64,000 nucleotides of DNA from Pseudoalteromonas rubra (lineage in GTDB: Bacteria; Pseudomonadota; Gammaproteobacteria; Enterobacterales; Alteromonadaceae), in assembly GCF_005887095.1 (NCBI RefSeq), contig NZ_PNCI01000007.1:114639-178638 (forward strand). Reading direction: 5' to 3'. This document shows positions 45,562 through 55,212 of the stretch, in pieces (positions within the stretch are counted from its first letter, which is position 1; the number at the start of each line of letters is the position of its first letter). Under the pieces are notes generated by a model. It was not told where the DNA came from, did no database searches, and saw nothing but the letters and a program-made list of their open reading frames with translations. A program made the position numbers and the translations under genes.

Positions 45562-46339
45562 ATTGCTCTCCCTGAATGATAGTTAAAAACGCCTGATTGA
45601 GTTCGCCGTTTTGCCCCTGCTCGCGAAAAGCGGTTAGGCTGCCTTCAAAACAGCTGATGCCTTTGTCAATCACACACACCCGATCACATAACATATCGAT
45701 TTCATCAAGGTGATGCGTAGAGAATATGACCGGCGTGCCCTGCTCTTTTAGTTGCCTGATAAAAGACAGTAACGTTTGCTTGGTCATAATATCCAGACCG
45801 GTTGTTGGCTCGTCCAGAATGACCACCTGTGGGTCATGAACTACCGCACGAGCAATGCTGGTTTTCTGTTTCATACCGGTAGATAAGCTGTCTGAACGCT
45901 TATCCAAAAACGAAGTCATATCCAGTGTTTCGAACAATAGTTCACAGCGGGCCTTTAACTCTTTGCCTCTAAGGCCATGTAATCTGGCAAAGTACTCGAC
46001 ATTTTCTTTTGCACTCAGGCGCCCATACAAGCCGGTAGTGCCAGACAAAAAGCCGATATGACGCCTGCCATGTAGCGGGTTTTTGACGATATCTTGCCCG
46101 GCGACAATGATGGCCCCGCTGTCAGGAGACAGTGCCGTGGACAGCAACCTGAGCGTGGTTGTTTTACCAGCCCCATTAGGGCCGAGTAACCCCAATACTT
46201 CCCCTTTTTGACACTGAAACGACACAGATTCAACCGAATGAAAGTAACCGTCTCTTTCTCTGGGGTCGTCACCGGTTTTATTTTTGTTATGCTCCCTGCT
46301 GAGCTTAAAGCGTTTTTTTAAACCCTCAACCTGTATCAC
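45554..46339 (-). CDS. ABC transporter ATP-binding protein, NatA-like
   Basis: A 261-residue ATPase. Walker A 'GPNGAGKTTTLRLLS', signature 'LSTGMKQKTSIARA' (STGM variant common in NatA), Walker B 'VVILDEPTTGLD' and the switch His in 'IFSTHHLDE'. Pairs with the permease gene, overlapping by eight bases; it starts by overlapping the DUF3025 stop by four (ATGA). Confidence 0.94.
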   Translation of the reverse strand: MIQVEGLKKRFKLSREHNKNKTGDDPRERDGYFHSVESVSFQCQKGEVLGLLGPNGAGKTTTLRLLSTALSPDSGAIIVAGQDIVKNPLHGRRHIGFLSGTTGLYGRLSAKENVEYFARLHGLRGKELKARCELLFETLDMTSFLDKRSDSLSTGMKQKTSIARAVVHDPQVVILDEPTTGLDIMTKQTLLSFIRQLKEQGTPVIFSTHHLDEIDMLCDRVCVIDKGISCFEGSLTAFREQGQNGELNQAFLTIIQGEQYV

Positions 46340-47157
46340 TGTGTGTCCTTTTTTGCTGCCGGTAGTCGTTTGGGGCGGAAATAATCGGTATCGCTATAAA
46401 AAGCCAGGTCCTGCTGACCCTGATGCCATTGGGGTATCCCAAGTAACGGTAAAGGTGACATGTGCTTATTGTTGTCCAGCAACCCCTGACGTTCTATCAT
46501 ATCGACCAGTTTCTGGTCTAAATGACGATACTGAAGCTTTAAAGGCAAGTGATAAAAAGCTTCATCTACTTCGATGCATATGACCTTGCCTGTAAGACCA
46601 ATAAAAGGTTTGGTCAGCATTTCGTAGTTTGCATGACCAAATACAAAGGGTAGCAGGTTGTGATGCCACATCGCGCTGTATTCATAAAATACTTCCTGCC
46701 ACTGGTGGCCGCGTAATGCCGTTTGCCAGCTAATATCAGGTACCGCCAATACCACGCCGCATTCGTCGAATAATGTCAGCGCATTGCGCTTTTTACTACG
46801 CTGCTTCAGGCCATGTTCGCCGATTTCCTGCATATGCAAACGATTCAGCAAAGACTTCGTTTGTGGAAACAGGCACCAGATAAGGGCACCAAAAAAATCA
46901 TGCCAGTTATTTTCGCGGGTGGGAATACGATTTGTCTGAGCAATGATCTCTTCGTAATACAGAATTTCGCCTTCCAGTTCACTGTTGGGTGTAAATACCA
47001 CATCCCGATTGTGCTGCTGATCTTTTTGGCCATTCAGCCAGTCAAATGACGGCCAGTCAGTGTGGTGGCTGAGCGAAAATAGCTCTTCTAAATGTTCAAA
47101 TGGTGCCTGACTGAACAGGTCTGCATGCCAGTGCTCTGGCGCGGTGAATTTATTCAT
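46336..47157 (-). CDS. DUF3025 family protein
   Basis: A 273-residue soluble protein with the family motif 'NRIPTRENNWHDFFGALIWCLFPQTKSLLNRLH' (about 82-115), and further His/Trp-rich parts (FYEYSAMWHHNLLPFVFGHANYEML). The function of DUF3025 is unknown. It is the first gene of the leftward operon with the NatAB-like exporter (four-base overlap), which may be only shared transcription. Confidence 0.88.
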   Translation of the reverse strand: MNKFTAPEHWHADLFSQAPFEHLEELFSLSHHTDWPSFDWLNGQKDQQHNRDVVFTPNSELEGEILYYEEIIAQTNRIPTRENNWHDFFGALIWCLFPQTKSLLNRLHMQEIGEHGLKQRSKKRNALTLFDECGVVLAVPDISWQTALRGHQWQEVFYEYSAMWHHNLLPFVFGHANYEMLTKPFIGLTGKVICIEVDEAFYHLPLKLQYRHLDQKLVDMIERQGLLDNNKHMSPLPLLGIPQWHQGQQDLAFYSDTDYFRPKRLPAAKKDTQ

Positions 47158-47341
47158 ATTGCCGATATGTCTTTCTCAGGCAGTGTTCAAAGCTGGCATT
47201 TTACCTCACCCGAACCCAATACCCCAAGCCTACTTTGTTTAGTAAACCGCCAATTTCGTCAATTATCGCCAAAAGTCGAAATATCAGTGTAAAAAACGTT
47301 ATACTAGCGGCATATAACAACAAGCGAAGATAAATAACACT

Positions 47342-48973
47342 ATGAAACTAAAACTAGCGCTAAGCGCACTGTCTGTTGCTGTGTTAGCTGGCTGTATGGC
47401 AACACAAACCAATCAGCCTGGCGATGTAACCGCCGCTTATAACAGCATCAATGCCGACCAACTGGCTACCCACATTAAGACTCTGGCCTCTGACGAGTTT
47501 GGTGGTCGTGCCCCTTCCACCAAAGGCGAAGAACTGACTCTGGCCTATCTGAAAAAGCATTTCACCGAGTTGGGTTTCCAACCTGGCAATGGTGACAGCT
47601 TCTTCCAGGAAGTCCCTTTGGTATCTATCGAAGCCGACCCTAACATGACGCTAAGTATTGGTGGTAAAGACTACGAATATAAAAAAGACATGGTAATGGG
47701 CACAGGCCGTATCAGTAAATTAGAGTCGATTAAAGATTCTGAACTGGTGTTTGTCGGTTATGGTGTCAATGCACCTGAATATGGCTGGAACGATTACGAA
47801 GGTCTGGATGTACGTGGCAAAACTGTGGTCATGCTGGTAAACGACCCGGGCTTTGCACGTAAAGACCCTGCTTTGTTCACAGGTGAGGCCATGACTTACT
47901 ATGGTCGCTGGACTTACAAATATGAAGAAGCAAGCCGTCAGGGCGCTGCAGGTGCTATTATCGTTCACGAAACCGCACCAGCCTCTTACCCTTGGAGCGT
48001 CGTTGAGAATTCGTGGAGTGGTCCTCAGTTTGGCTTCCAGAAAGAAAACAACAACATGGACCGCGTCGCTGTTGAGGGCTGGGTAACCAGTGATGTTGCC
48101 AAAGAGCTGTTTGCAAAAGCTGGCCTGGACTTTGCCGAGGCTAAAGAAAAAGCCGCTGCTGGTGCATACCATGTCGACATGGGCGATTTAACAGCGTCTG
48201 TTACTGTAAAAAGTAAGATCAGCACTTCAACGTCTTATAACTTCATCGCGACTTTGCCTGGCGCAAAGCACAGTGACGAGCACATCATCTATTCAGCTCA
48301 CTGGGATCACTTAGGCACAGATCCTAACCGCAAAGGCGATAAAATTTATAACGGTGCTCACGACAATGCAACCGGCACAGGTGGCATGATCGAAGTAGCT
48401 GAAGCGTTCAGCAAGCTGCCCGTTAAACCAGACCGTTCAGTCACGTTCCTGGCTGTTACCGCCGAAGAACAAGGCCTGCTGGGCTCAAAGTTCTACGCCG
48501 CAAACCCGGTTATTCCAGCCGATAAAACGGTTGCCAACATCAACATGGACAGCCTTAACTTGCTGGGTAAAGTAAAAGACATCAGCGTCGTGGGTATTGG
48601 TAAATCATCACTGGACGAAATGCTGGAAACCGCAGCGCAAGCACAAGACCGCGTTGTCTCTGGCGATCCACGCCCAGCTGCTGGCGGCTACTACCGCTCT
48701 GATCACTTTGCCTTTGCCAACATGGGTGTTCCGGCCATGTATGCCGGTGGTGGTACAGAAGCGCGTGACGAAGCCACAGCACAATACCGTAAGCGCATGA
48801 GCTTAGTGCTACGTGGCTGCTATCACCAACCTTGTGATCGCTACCGTGATGAGTGGGACTTAAGCGGTGCCGTACAGGATCTTCAGTTATTCTTCCAGGT
48901 TGGCTACGACATTTCTCAGCAGAGCGACTGGCCTACGTGGAAAGCAACCTCTGAGTTCCAACGCAACAAATAA
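47342..48973 (+). CDS. M28 family metallopeptidase, lipoprotein
   Basis: A 543-residue protein with a lipoprotein signal (LSALSVAVLAGC, lipidated Cys18). Between N-terminal and catalytic blocks there is a PA-like insert (about 130-290). M28 di-zinc ligands are seen in order: 'SAHWDHLG', 'GAHDNATGTGGM', 'TAEEQGLLG', 'NMDSLN' and 'YRSDHFAF'. 'CYHQPCDRYRDEWDLSGAVQD' near the end is a characteristic M28 loop, here with two Cys flanking HQP. Expected to act as an aminopeptidase in the periplasm or at the envelope. Divergent from the DUF3025 operon. Confidence 0.92.
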   Translation: MKLKLALSALSVAVLAGCMATQTNQPGDVTAAYNSINADQLATHIKTLASDEFGGRAPSTKGEELTLAYLKKHFTELGFQPGNGDSFFQEVPLVSIEADPNMTLSIGGKDYEYKKDMVMGTGRISKLESIKDSELVFVGYGVNAPEYGWNDYEGLDVRGKTVVMLVNDPGFARKDPALFTGEAMTYYGRWTYKYEEASRQGAAGAIIVHETAPASYPWSVVENSWSGPQFGFQKENNNMDRVAVEGWVTSDVAKELFAKAGLDFAEAKEKAAAGAYHVDMGDLTASVTVKSKISTSTSYNFIATLPGAKHSDEHIIYSAHWDHLGTDPNRKGDKIYNGAHDNATGTGGMIEVAEAFSKLPVKPDRSVTFLAVTAEEQGLLGSKFYAANPVIPADKTVANINMDSLNLLGKVKDISVVGIGKSSLDEMLETAAQAQDRVVSGDPRPAAGGYYRSDHFAFANMGVPAMYAGGGTEARDEATAQYRKRMSLVLRGCYHQPCDRYRDEWDLSGAVQDLQLFFQVGYDISQQSDWPTWKATSEFQRNK

Positions 48974-48981
48974 ATACAAAT

Positions 48982-49000
48982 GATATTGATTTTCATTTAA
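48982..49000. promoter_or_regulatory. Fur/Mur-like box before the metal exporter gene
   Basis: GATATTGATTTTCATTTAA matches the 19-base Fur consensus at about 13 positions, with a TGATTTTCA core. It lies inside a longer inverted repeat AATGATATT / AATATCATT (48979-49007). The exporter gene starts 40-60 bases downstream. Its family (putative manganese exporter) is reported to be regulated by Mur/Fur in some marine bacteria; this is from memory. Confidence 0.5.
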
Positions 49001-49009
49001 TATCATTCT

Positions 49010-49043
49010 AAAGTGCAACTGTGTTTTCAATCGGTTGCACTTT
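49010..49043. terminator. 10-base hairpin with T-run directly before ATG 49045
   Basis: AAAGTGCAAC / GTTGCACTTT perfect stem, 14-base loop, ending in TTTT one base before ATG 49045. It may end the M28 peptidase transcript (37 bases past its stop) or act in the exporter leader. See findings. Confidence 0.55.
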
Positions 49044-49044
49044 T

Positions 49045-50208
49045 ATGCTCTCACAATCCTATTCTGTAACAACCAGAAGCAGATCCGCACTCTCCTCCTT
49101 GCTGGCTAACAAACGATTGTTACTGCCATTTTTGCTCTGCCTGGCTGTCGCCTTTGAGCCTCTGCGCGCCCTTACTATCGCAACACTCGCCGACGCATTT
49201 TTTCAGGTAAGTGTGTTTGTTGCAGTTACACTGGCAATCTATTATTTTTTAATCGACAGATTACCTCAACTGGAACTCAGTTACCTGAAAGCCAAGTCCC
49301 CTGTACTGGAAATTGCAATGGCAGCGGTGCTGGGTGCACTGCCGGGCTGCGGCGGCGCAATCATAGTGGTCACGCAGTTTACCAAAGGACAGGCAAGCTT
49401 TGCTTCTGTGGTTGCTGTACTAACGGCCACCATGGGGGATGCTGCTTTTTTACTCTTGGCAAAACAACCTCTCGAAGGGTTGATAATTATCGCTTTAGGT
49501 ATCGCTGTAGGCATTGCCAGTGGTTTGACTGTAAACTTGCTCCATAAGCCTGAGTTTTGCCAGCCAAACTTGCAAAGCAAAAACGCCATACAATGCAAAG
49601 CACCTTCTGCTGCCATTCGCTTTAGTGAGCCAGTCTGGCGCTGGGCGCTTATACCCAGTCTAATCATTGCGTTGCTGATTGCGTTTAACACAAACCTGGG
49701 CGTCTTCACACAGCCTGTAGAACTTGCTGGCGCTGCCTTAGCCATATTTGCCCTCACTATCTGGGCACTTTCTTCAAAGGGGCAAAGTTACCGCGAAGTC
49801 ACAGCTGAAGATGATGAACAGGATCCCCCATCCAAACTGGCTAAAGTCATACACGACACCCACTTTGTCACCGCCTGGGTTGTTGCCAGCTTTATGCTCT
49901 ACGAGCTGTCTGTGGCGCTGTTTGGCCTGGATCTGGCTGCCTGGTTTACTGAATACGCAGTATTTGCCCCCCTTATCGCGGTTGCCATTGGGTTGCTACC
50001 TGGCTGTGGGCCACAAATAGTGGTGACCACTCTATACATTCAGGGGATTTTACCTTTCAGTGCACTGGCGGCAAATGCGGTTGCAAACGATGGTGACGCG
50101 CTGTTTCCTGCCCTTGCGCTGGCACCAGGGGCGGCTGTTTTGGCAACAGTTTATTCCGCTATACCCGCGCTGCTTGTCGGATATGGCCTGTACTACTTTG
50201 CTGTATAG
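49045..50208 (+). CDS. Putative 10-TM manganese/heavy-metal exporter
   Basis: A 387-residue protein from ATG 49045 (an in-frame GTG at 49021 would add eight residues but lies within a hairpin). About ten membrane helices, made of two repeats each containing a metal-binding-type loop: 'LGALPGCGGAIIVVTQF' and 'IGLLPGCGPQIVVTTLY'; also 'TATMGDAAFLLLA' and 'VANDGDALFPALAL'. This matches the putative heavy-metal exporter family (PF11449 as I recall), annotated as putative manganese transporter. A Fur/Mur-like site lies just upstream. A strong terminator follows. Confidence 0.8.
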   Translation: MLSQSYSVTTRSRSALSSLLANKRLLLPFLLCLAVAFEPLRALTIATLADAFFQVSVFVAVTLAIYYFLIDRLPQLELSYLKAKSPVLEIAMAAVLGALPGCGGAIIVVTQFTKGQASFASVVAVLTATMGDAAFLLLAKQPLEGLIIIALGIAVGIASGLTVNLLHKPEFCQPNLQSKNAIQCKAPSAAIRFSEPVWRWALIPSLIIALLIAFNTNLGVFTQPVELAGAALAIFALTIWALSSKGQSYREVTAEDDEQDPPSKLAKVIHDTHFVTAWVVASFMLYELSVALFGLDLAAWFTEYAVFAPLIAVAIGLLPGCGPQIVVTTLYIQGILPFSALAANAVANDGDALFPALALAPGAAVLATVYSAIPALLVGYGLYYFAV

Positions 50209-50216
50209 TAAAAGCA

Positions 50217-50242
50217 AAAGGCCTGCAGACGCAGGCCTTTTT
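50217..50242. terminator. Terminator between the exporter and the DUF3833 gene
   Basis: AAAGGCCTGC / GCAGGCCTTT, 10-base stem, AGAC loop and TTTTT run on the plus strand; A-rich upstream gives a U-tract for leftward transcripts. It terminates the exporter gene and probably the long lipid operon from the other side. Confidence 0.85.
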
Positions 50243-50276
50243 AATTACATGGTGACAAATGAAGCGGTGCTAAAAA

Positions 50277-50804
50277 CTAGATTTCATGTTTTTCGATGAT
50301 CAGAATCACTTCGCCAACTTTGAAGCCCCATTTGATAATTTCTGTACGATTGAATAATCGTTTTTCGTTGATCAGATACATCCAGTCATCCAGGGTGACT
50401 TCCAGTGGCTTGCCCTGATATTGGATCTCCAGTTGATATCGCCAGTACAAAGCAGAGCCAGCTGTTTCGCCTTGCGCAACACCAATAACGTCTCCCGCAG
50501 TGCCTTTATAGCGATTATCTGCGGTTTTCTCCAGCTGCCATACTCTCGTCGATTTCTCTCCATCGTCGAATCGAAACCACTCTTTTAACTCGCCTTTATT
50601 ACCCTGCCAGGTACCAATCAGGTCGGCCTCAAAGCGCCGGGTCAAGTTACCACTGCGGTCCAGCACTATCCCATAAGCTGTCAGCTCTCCCTCAAAGAAT
50701 TGCTCTAATGCGAGTTCAGGCTTGGTATCACTGTAGTCCGCAATCGTTTTGCTGGTGCAACCACTCAATAGCAACATCAGCACAATAGTCGTTAGTAATT
50801 TCAT
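50277..50804 (-). CDS. DUF3833 family lipoprotein
   Basis: A 175-residue protein with a lipoprotein signal (TTIVLMLLLSGC, Cys16). Rest is lipocalin-like: 'LEQFFEGELTAYGIVLDRSGNLTRRFEADLIGTW' and 'KGTAGDVIGVAQGETAGSALYWRYQLEI' are typical of DUF3833. In many proteobacteria these genes travel with cfa-type methyltransferases. Last gene of the leftward operon; starts six bases after the chalcone-isomerase-like gene. Confidence 0.88.
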   Translation of the reverse strand: MKLLTTIVLMLLLSGCTSKTIADYSDTKPELALEQFFEGELTAYGIVLDRSGNLTRRFEADLIGTWQGNKGELKEWFRFDDGEKSTRVWQLEKTADNRYKGTAGDVIGVAQGETAGSALYWRYQLEIQYQGKPLEVTLDDWMYLINEKRLFNRTEIIKWGFKVGEVILIIEKHEI

Positions 50805-50810
50805 TGTAAT

Positions 50811-51386
50811 TTACCTTTTCCCTATAAGCTGTTTTCTCAGCTTGGGCTCTGTGGTTTTTTCAGATAACCAGATCCCCAAAAATGCAGGGCCAAAAGCACG
50901 GTCATTAATCGCACCAAGAAATCGAGCAGATTCTTTAAGTGCAGATTCTGACAGAGATGGTGTCAACGTCTCTGGTGGCGCAGGGCGAAAGTAAAAACGG
51001 CTCTGTTGGTCAGCATCAACCACTAAGATCAGTTGATTCCCTTTGCGGATATCAGGCCAAAGTTGACCAAGCTGTCTGAGCCATTGTTCGCGGTTATCCA
51101 GCTCAAGTTTTTGTTTTTGCCATTGCTCTCGGGTTGCATCGACCAGCTCTTGCGCCTCAATATCACGCTTGTAGGTCAACTTGAGTACTTGCGGAAACTC
51201 TGTTTCCTGATACGTCCCCCCTGATGTATAAAGCGCAGCGGAGTATATGTCCCAAAACAGATATCGCAATTCTGCAGTGCCACTTAGCTCAAGCTTTGGC
51301 AGTTGCGTGGCTGTTGATGCACTCGCCTGTACCGATACGAATATGGCCGCTGACACCAATAGCTTTGTGTATGATCGTCTAAACAT
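50811..51386 (-). CDS. Chalcone isomerase-like exported protein
   Basis: A 191-residue protein with a signal peptide (LLVSAAIFVSVQASA) and 'LSGTAELRYLFWDIYSAALYTSGG...LKLTYKRDIEAQELVDATREQW', the core of the chalcone-isomerase-like family, which in bacteria probably binds fatty acids or similar ligands. Overlaps the preceding gene by eight bases. Part of the cfa operon. Confidence 0.88.
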   Translation of the reverse strand: MFRRSYTKLLVSAAIFVSVQASASTATQLPKLELSGTAELRYLFWDIYSAALYTSGGTYQETEFPQVLKLTYKRDIEAQELVDATREQWQKQKLELDNREQWLRQLGQLWPDIRKGNQLILVVDADQQSRFYFRPAPPETLTPSLSESALKESARFLGAINDRAFGPAFLGIWLSEKTTEPKLRKQLIGKR

Positions 51387-51891
51387 GTTGGACTCCCGAT
51401 TGCGTATTCAGGCGTGTATTTAGATAAACCACAAGGGGTAAAACAATCGCCCAAACAACAGCGAACACTAAAAACACATCAATAAGAGACAATGGACTGT
51501 TGAGTGCCCCCAACTTGATGCCACCGATATAGCTTAGGGCACCAAAAACCGCGCCTATCATGGCCTGAACGCCCACATTAAAGCGCCCCAGCCAACTAAG
51601 GCTGTGATTCAAAGTTAACAGGAAATGCGCCCACAATAACGCTAACCACAGTGGTAGCCAAAGCTGACCACCAACAAAGGAGATAACTCCAAAAGCGGCA
51701 AGCGTTTGGTCGGCCACTAACCCCACAGGTAAAATCGTTAAACTGACTACATCTGCTTTTTTGCTAGGTGAAAGTGCAAAATGCAGTGCCATGATAACGA
51801 CTACTGCGATGACTGCCTGGTGAGTGAACAGTGCACTCAGCCACCAGACAGATTGAAAAATGACAAGATTAATTAACCAGAAATTGCGCAT
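51379..51891 (-). CDS. DUF2878 membrane protein
   Basis: A 170-residue protein with about five membrane helices, start ATG 51891 (GGGG upstream; an in-frame ATG at 51924 lies deeper in the preceding gene). 'ALSPSKKADVVSLTILPVGLVADQTLAAFGVISF' is a DUF2878-like central block. The gene overlaps the end of the methyltransferase gene by 23 bases and runs into the chalcone-isomerase-like gene (eight-base overlap). Role unknown but always in this cfa-linked set. Confidence 0.85.
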   Translation of the reverse strand: MRNFWLINLVIFQSVWWLSALFTHQAVIAVVVIMALHFALSPSKKADVVSLTILPVGLVADQTLAAFGVISFVGGQLWLPLWLALLWAHFLLTLNHSLSWLGRFNVGVQAMIGAVFGALSYIGGIKLGALNSPLSLIDVFLVFAVVWAIVLPLVVYLNTRLNTQSGVQHV

Positions 51892-53146
51892 CGTTGACCC
51901 CAACATATCTGGGCTTACGGGCAACGAAATGATGCGTGCTGATCACTCGCTCAAGAAAGGCGCCCTCACAATACTGCAAATAAAAGAGCCACAGACGCCT
52001 GAAACGCTCGTCGAAACCAAAGGTACGGATCTGTTGCCAGTTTTGCTCGAACTGCAATCGCCAGCGCTTAAGTGTTTGCGCATAATGCAGGCCAATGTCA
52101 TCGATGTCGCGCACAACCATGTCTGTTTGAGTAGCCAGATGCGCAGACATCACCGCAACTGACGGAAGACACCCACCAGGAAAAATATAGCGTTGAATAA
52201 AGTCGACGTTGTTTCGGTAGTGGTCATAGCGCCCATCTGAAATAGTGATAGCCTGAAGTAACATTAAGCCATCGTCTTTTAGCAAACTACTACACTTGGC
52301 AAAAAAGCCCGCCATATAACTATGTCCGACCGCTTCTATCATCTCAATAGACACCAGTTTGTCGAATTTACCTTCCAGCAACCGGTAATCCTGCTTCAGC
52401 AAAGTAATTTGCGCATCCAGACCGGCCGTTTTAATTCGCTGTGCGGTAAAATCGTGCTGGGCATCTGAGATGGTAGTGGTTGTAACTTTACAGCCGTAAT
52501 TTTGTGCTGCAAATATGGCCAGTGCGCCCCAGCCAGTGCCAATCTCCAACAGATGGTCTTCAGGGCTCAGTTCAAGCTTGTCACAAATGACCTTCAGTTT
52601 GTTGTGCTGGGCCTGCTCAAGCGACTGATCCAACGTCTCAAACACAGCACTGGAGTACATCATGGTTGGATCCAGGAAAGCCTGGTACAAATCGTTGCTC
52701 AAATCATAATGGGCAAGGATATTTTGCTTAGAGCCTGATTCGCTGTTGCGGTTGCCAAGGTGAAATACCTTATTTTTAAGCGAAGTAAGCCAAGACATTT
52801 TCCCCTCTAGCTCATCTAACTGAGACTGAGCGCAGGCAAATATACGGATCACTTTGGTCAGCTCCGGGGCGTCCCACTTTCCATCGATAAAAGCTTCAGC
52901 CGCACCGATCCCCCCCCCTTTGAGCACATCAATATAAAAGCTGGGATCGCTCACGAAGATGGTCGTCTGGAGCCGTGGTTGCATCGCACCCAGTAACACT
53001 TTCTCGCTTCCTTCTATGATCTCTAGCCGATCATGCTCGAGATTTTTCAGTAGCTTAAAAATGAACGCTCTGGCTTTATTAATCATCAACTGGTGCCACC
53101 AAGATACCGTGGCAGGCTTAGAGATGGTTTGGCTATTTTGTTCCAT
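51869..53146 (-). CDS. cfa: Cyclopropane-fatty-acyl-phospholipid synthase-like methyltransferase
   Basis: A 425-residue SAM-dependent enzyme of the CFA/mycolic-acid cyclopropane synthase family. 'QNILAHYDLSNDLYQAFLDPTMMYSSAVF' then 'HLLEIGTGWGALAIFAAQNYGCKVTTTTIS' (SAM motif I), 'KQDYRLLEGKFDKLVSIEMIEAVGHSYMAGFF' and 'FIQRYIFPGGCLPS'. Acts on membrane phospholipid acyl chains. In Rhodobacter the related RpoE-controlled operon is linked to methylated/furan fatty-acid synthesis; that link is from memory. Follows the DUF1365 gene by three bases. Confidence 0.93.
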   Translation of the reverse strand: MEQNSQTISKPATVSWWHQLMINKARAFIFKLLKNLEHDRLEIIEGSEKVLLGAMQPRLQTTIFVSDPSFYIDVLKGGGIGAAEAFIDGKWDAPELTKVIRIFACAQSQLDELEGKMSWLTSLKNKVFHLGNRNSESGSKQNILAHYDLSNDLYQAFLDPTMMYSSAVFETLDQSLEQAQHNKLKVICDKLELSPEDHLLEIGTGWGALAIFAAQNYGCKVTTTTISDAQHDFTAQRIKTAGLDAQITLLKQDYRLLEGKFDKLVSIEMIEAVGHSYMAGFFAKCSSLLKDDGLMLLQAITISDGRYDHYRNNVDFIQRYIFPGGCLPSVAVMSAHLATQTDMVVRDIDDIGLHYAQTLKRWRLQFEQNWQQIRTFGFDERFRRLWLFYLQYCEGAFLERVISTHHFVARKPRYVGVNDAQFLVN

Positions 53147-53149
53147 GTA

Positions 53150-53959
53150 TCACTTCGCTTTATTACAGTTAGAATGCGTTTCAGGGTGCGGTATGAAAGG
53201 TACACGCTTCACCCAAAGTTTGAGTGCCTGCCAGTAAATCGCCAGGCATATTTTCAATGTCATAGAGGGCAAACACAGGCCCAGACCCAACAGGCTTTTA
53301 ACCGACAAAGGTGTTGACTTGAGTGCCATAGTGGCATCAAACAGCTTGTCGTCTTGTAAAGCGCCCTTTTGCTTATACTCATGTTCGGCCGTAGCGTGGT
53401 TTTCTATGTGCACAAGTAATCGCCCCGACCCTTGTGCTGGCGGTGCACTAACACGCCACAAATACTGCATATCCAGAGTCATAAATGGCGACACATGAAA
53501 TACCTTGTCGGTTCTGTGTGCCTGACTGATATCGACCAGATAATAATGTCGCTGATTCCATGGGGTATTGCTTACTTCTGCCAGCATCAGGTTACATTTG
53601 CCCTGTTCGTCGTAACAAAAGTACACATTAAGCGGGCTGAAATATAATCCCAGACAACGCCCCTGAACCAGTGCTTTTACGCGACCTCCGGGCCATTGCC
53701 CGCCAAGTTCTATGACTTTGTTTTTTATACGTTGTTGCAGTGTGCCAGGATCACCTTTTAGGTAGTCTTGTTGGCAAAAACGAATGGGCCGATACCACTG
53801 GGGACCAATGAGTCCTCTACCTTTTTGCACAAAGGTGTTTTCATCCAGATCCAGGCACAGCATATAAAGGCGATAGGAAAAGCCATGAGGCACAGGAGCA
53901 AAGCGCCGATGCCTGACCTGGCCTACATATAAGGGCGAACTGTGCTGCGTGTCACTCAT
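53150..53959 (-). CDS. DUF1365 family protein
   Basis: A 269-residue protein; '[30 protein letters not shown]' and '[40 protein letters not shown]' are the DUF1365 signature blocks. Genes of this family are consistently coupled to cfa and the FAD oxidoreductase. Biochemical role unknown. Start overlaps the FAD gene stop by one base (TAATG). Confidence 0.92.
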   Translation of the reverse strand: MSDTQHSSPLYVGQVRHRRFAPVPHGFSYRLYMLCLDLDENTFVQKGRGLIGPQWYRPIRFCQQDYLKGDPGTLQQRIKNKVIELGGQWPGGRVKALVQGRCLGLYFSPLNVYFCYDEQGKCNLMLAEVSNTPWNQRHYYLVDISQAHRTDKVFHVSPFMTLDMQYLWRVSAPPAQGSGRLLVHIENHATAEHEYKQKGALQDDKLFDATMALKSTPLSVKSLLGLGLCLPSMTLKICLAIYWQALKLWVKRVPFIPHPETHSNCNKAK

Positions 53960-55212
53960 TACAGGTCATCCAGGCTAATGCCGAACCGTGCTGCCACATC
54001 AACCGCACTGCGCACGCCGTCTTCGTGAAAACCGTTGTACCAATAGGCGCCCGCAAAATGAGTATGCTGAAGTCCACAAATTTCCTTGCGAAGCTGTTGA
54101 GCCGCCATACTTTGGGTATTAAACACCGGATGCGCGTATTGATATTGACCGATCACCTTGTCTTCATCGATCGGCTGATTCAGCGTCACACAAAAGGTGC
54201 ATGGCGCCTCGATACCCTGCAATATGTTCATGTTATATGTCACTGCCGCAGGGCGAGATTCATTGTTGTCGAGCAAGTAGTTCCAGGCAGCCCAGGCTAG
54301 ACGACGCTTCGGCAGCAATCCCGTATCAGTATGCAAAATCACGCTGTTTTTTGCGTAAGGGATCGCCGACAGCACACTGCGCTCTTCTGCGCTGGCATCG
54401 CCGAGCAAGTTGAGCGCCTGATCGCTATGACACGCCAGTACCACCTCATCAAACTCACTGACGGAATCAGCGAAGTGCAGCTGAACACGGCCGTTTTCTC
54501 GGGTCACTTTTTTGATGTCTGCATCAAGATGGATATTGGCCTCCAGGCCACTTAACAGCGGCGCAATATACTGCTTGGAGCCACCTGGGATCACATACCA
54601 CTGGGGCCTGTCGCTGATATTGAGTAAGCCGTGATGATAAAAAAAGCGGACAAAAAATTTGAGCTCGAATTCCTTCATTTTCTGTAAGCTGGTAGACCAG
54701 ATAGCAGCGCCCATCGGCAAAATATAATGTTCAGCAAAAAATTCGCTGAAGTTTTGCTCGTCAAGAAAACTACCCAGTGTTTCGTTCGCAGAAAAGTCAT
54801 CATCCGCGAAGCGCTGTTTGGCCGTTTTATTGAAGCGTACGATTTCGCGGATCAGGCGCCAAAATTTAGGGCGAACTAAGTTACGCCGTTGGGCGAACAA
54901 GGTATTAAGGTCGTGACCGTTGTATTCCAACCCGGTGTCTTTATTATGCACACTGAAACTCATTTCAGTGGCCTTGCCCTGGATCCCCAGCTTGTCCATT
55001 AACTTAATGAAGTTTGGATAAGTTCGGTCGTTATAAACAATAAACCCGGTATCAACCTGATAGGTTTGGCCCTGGTACTCAACCTCTTTTGTGGCAGTGT
55101 GGCCACCAAGGCGGTCTCTTTTTTCAAACAAATGTACGTCGTGTTGGGTACTGAGCAAACGTGCACAGACCATACCTGAAACGCCACTACCAATGACGGC
55201 TATTTTTTTCAT
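53959..55212 (-). CDS. FAD-dependent oxidoreductase of the cfa cluster
   Basis: A 417-residue protein starting at ATG 55212 ([10 protein letters not shown]), chosen because its ATG overlaps the SDR stop (ATGA at 55209-55212). Rossmann FAD site '[17 protein letters not shown]' followed by '[16 protein letters not shown]', then '[15 protein letters not shown]', as in the amine-oxidase-like group. In the Rhodobacter counterpart a similar enzyme desaturates methylated acyl chains (memory). Centre of the cfa operon. Confidence 0.9.
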   Translation of the reverse strand: MKKIAVIGSGVSGMVCARLLSTQHDVHLFEKRDRLGGHTATKEVEYQGQTYQVDTGFIVYNDRTYPNFIKLMDKLGIQGKATEMSFSVHNKDTGLEYNGHDLNTLFAQRRNLVRPKFWRLIREIVRFNKTAKQRFADDDFSANETLGSFLDEQNFSEFFAEHYILPMGAAIWSTSLQKMKEFELKFFVRFFYHHGLLNISDRPQWYVIPGGSKQYIAPLLSGLEANIHLDADIKKVTRENGRVQLHFADSVSEFDEVVLACHSDQALNLLGDASAEERSVLSAIPYAKNSVILHTDTGLLPKRRLAWAAWNYLLDNNESRPAAVTYNMNILQGIEAPCTFCVTLNQPIDEDKVIGQYQYAHPVFNTQSMAAQQLRKEICGLQHTHFAGAYWYNGFHEDGVRSAVDVAARFGISLDDL

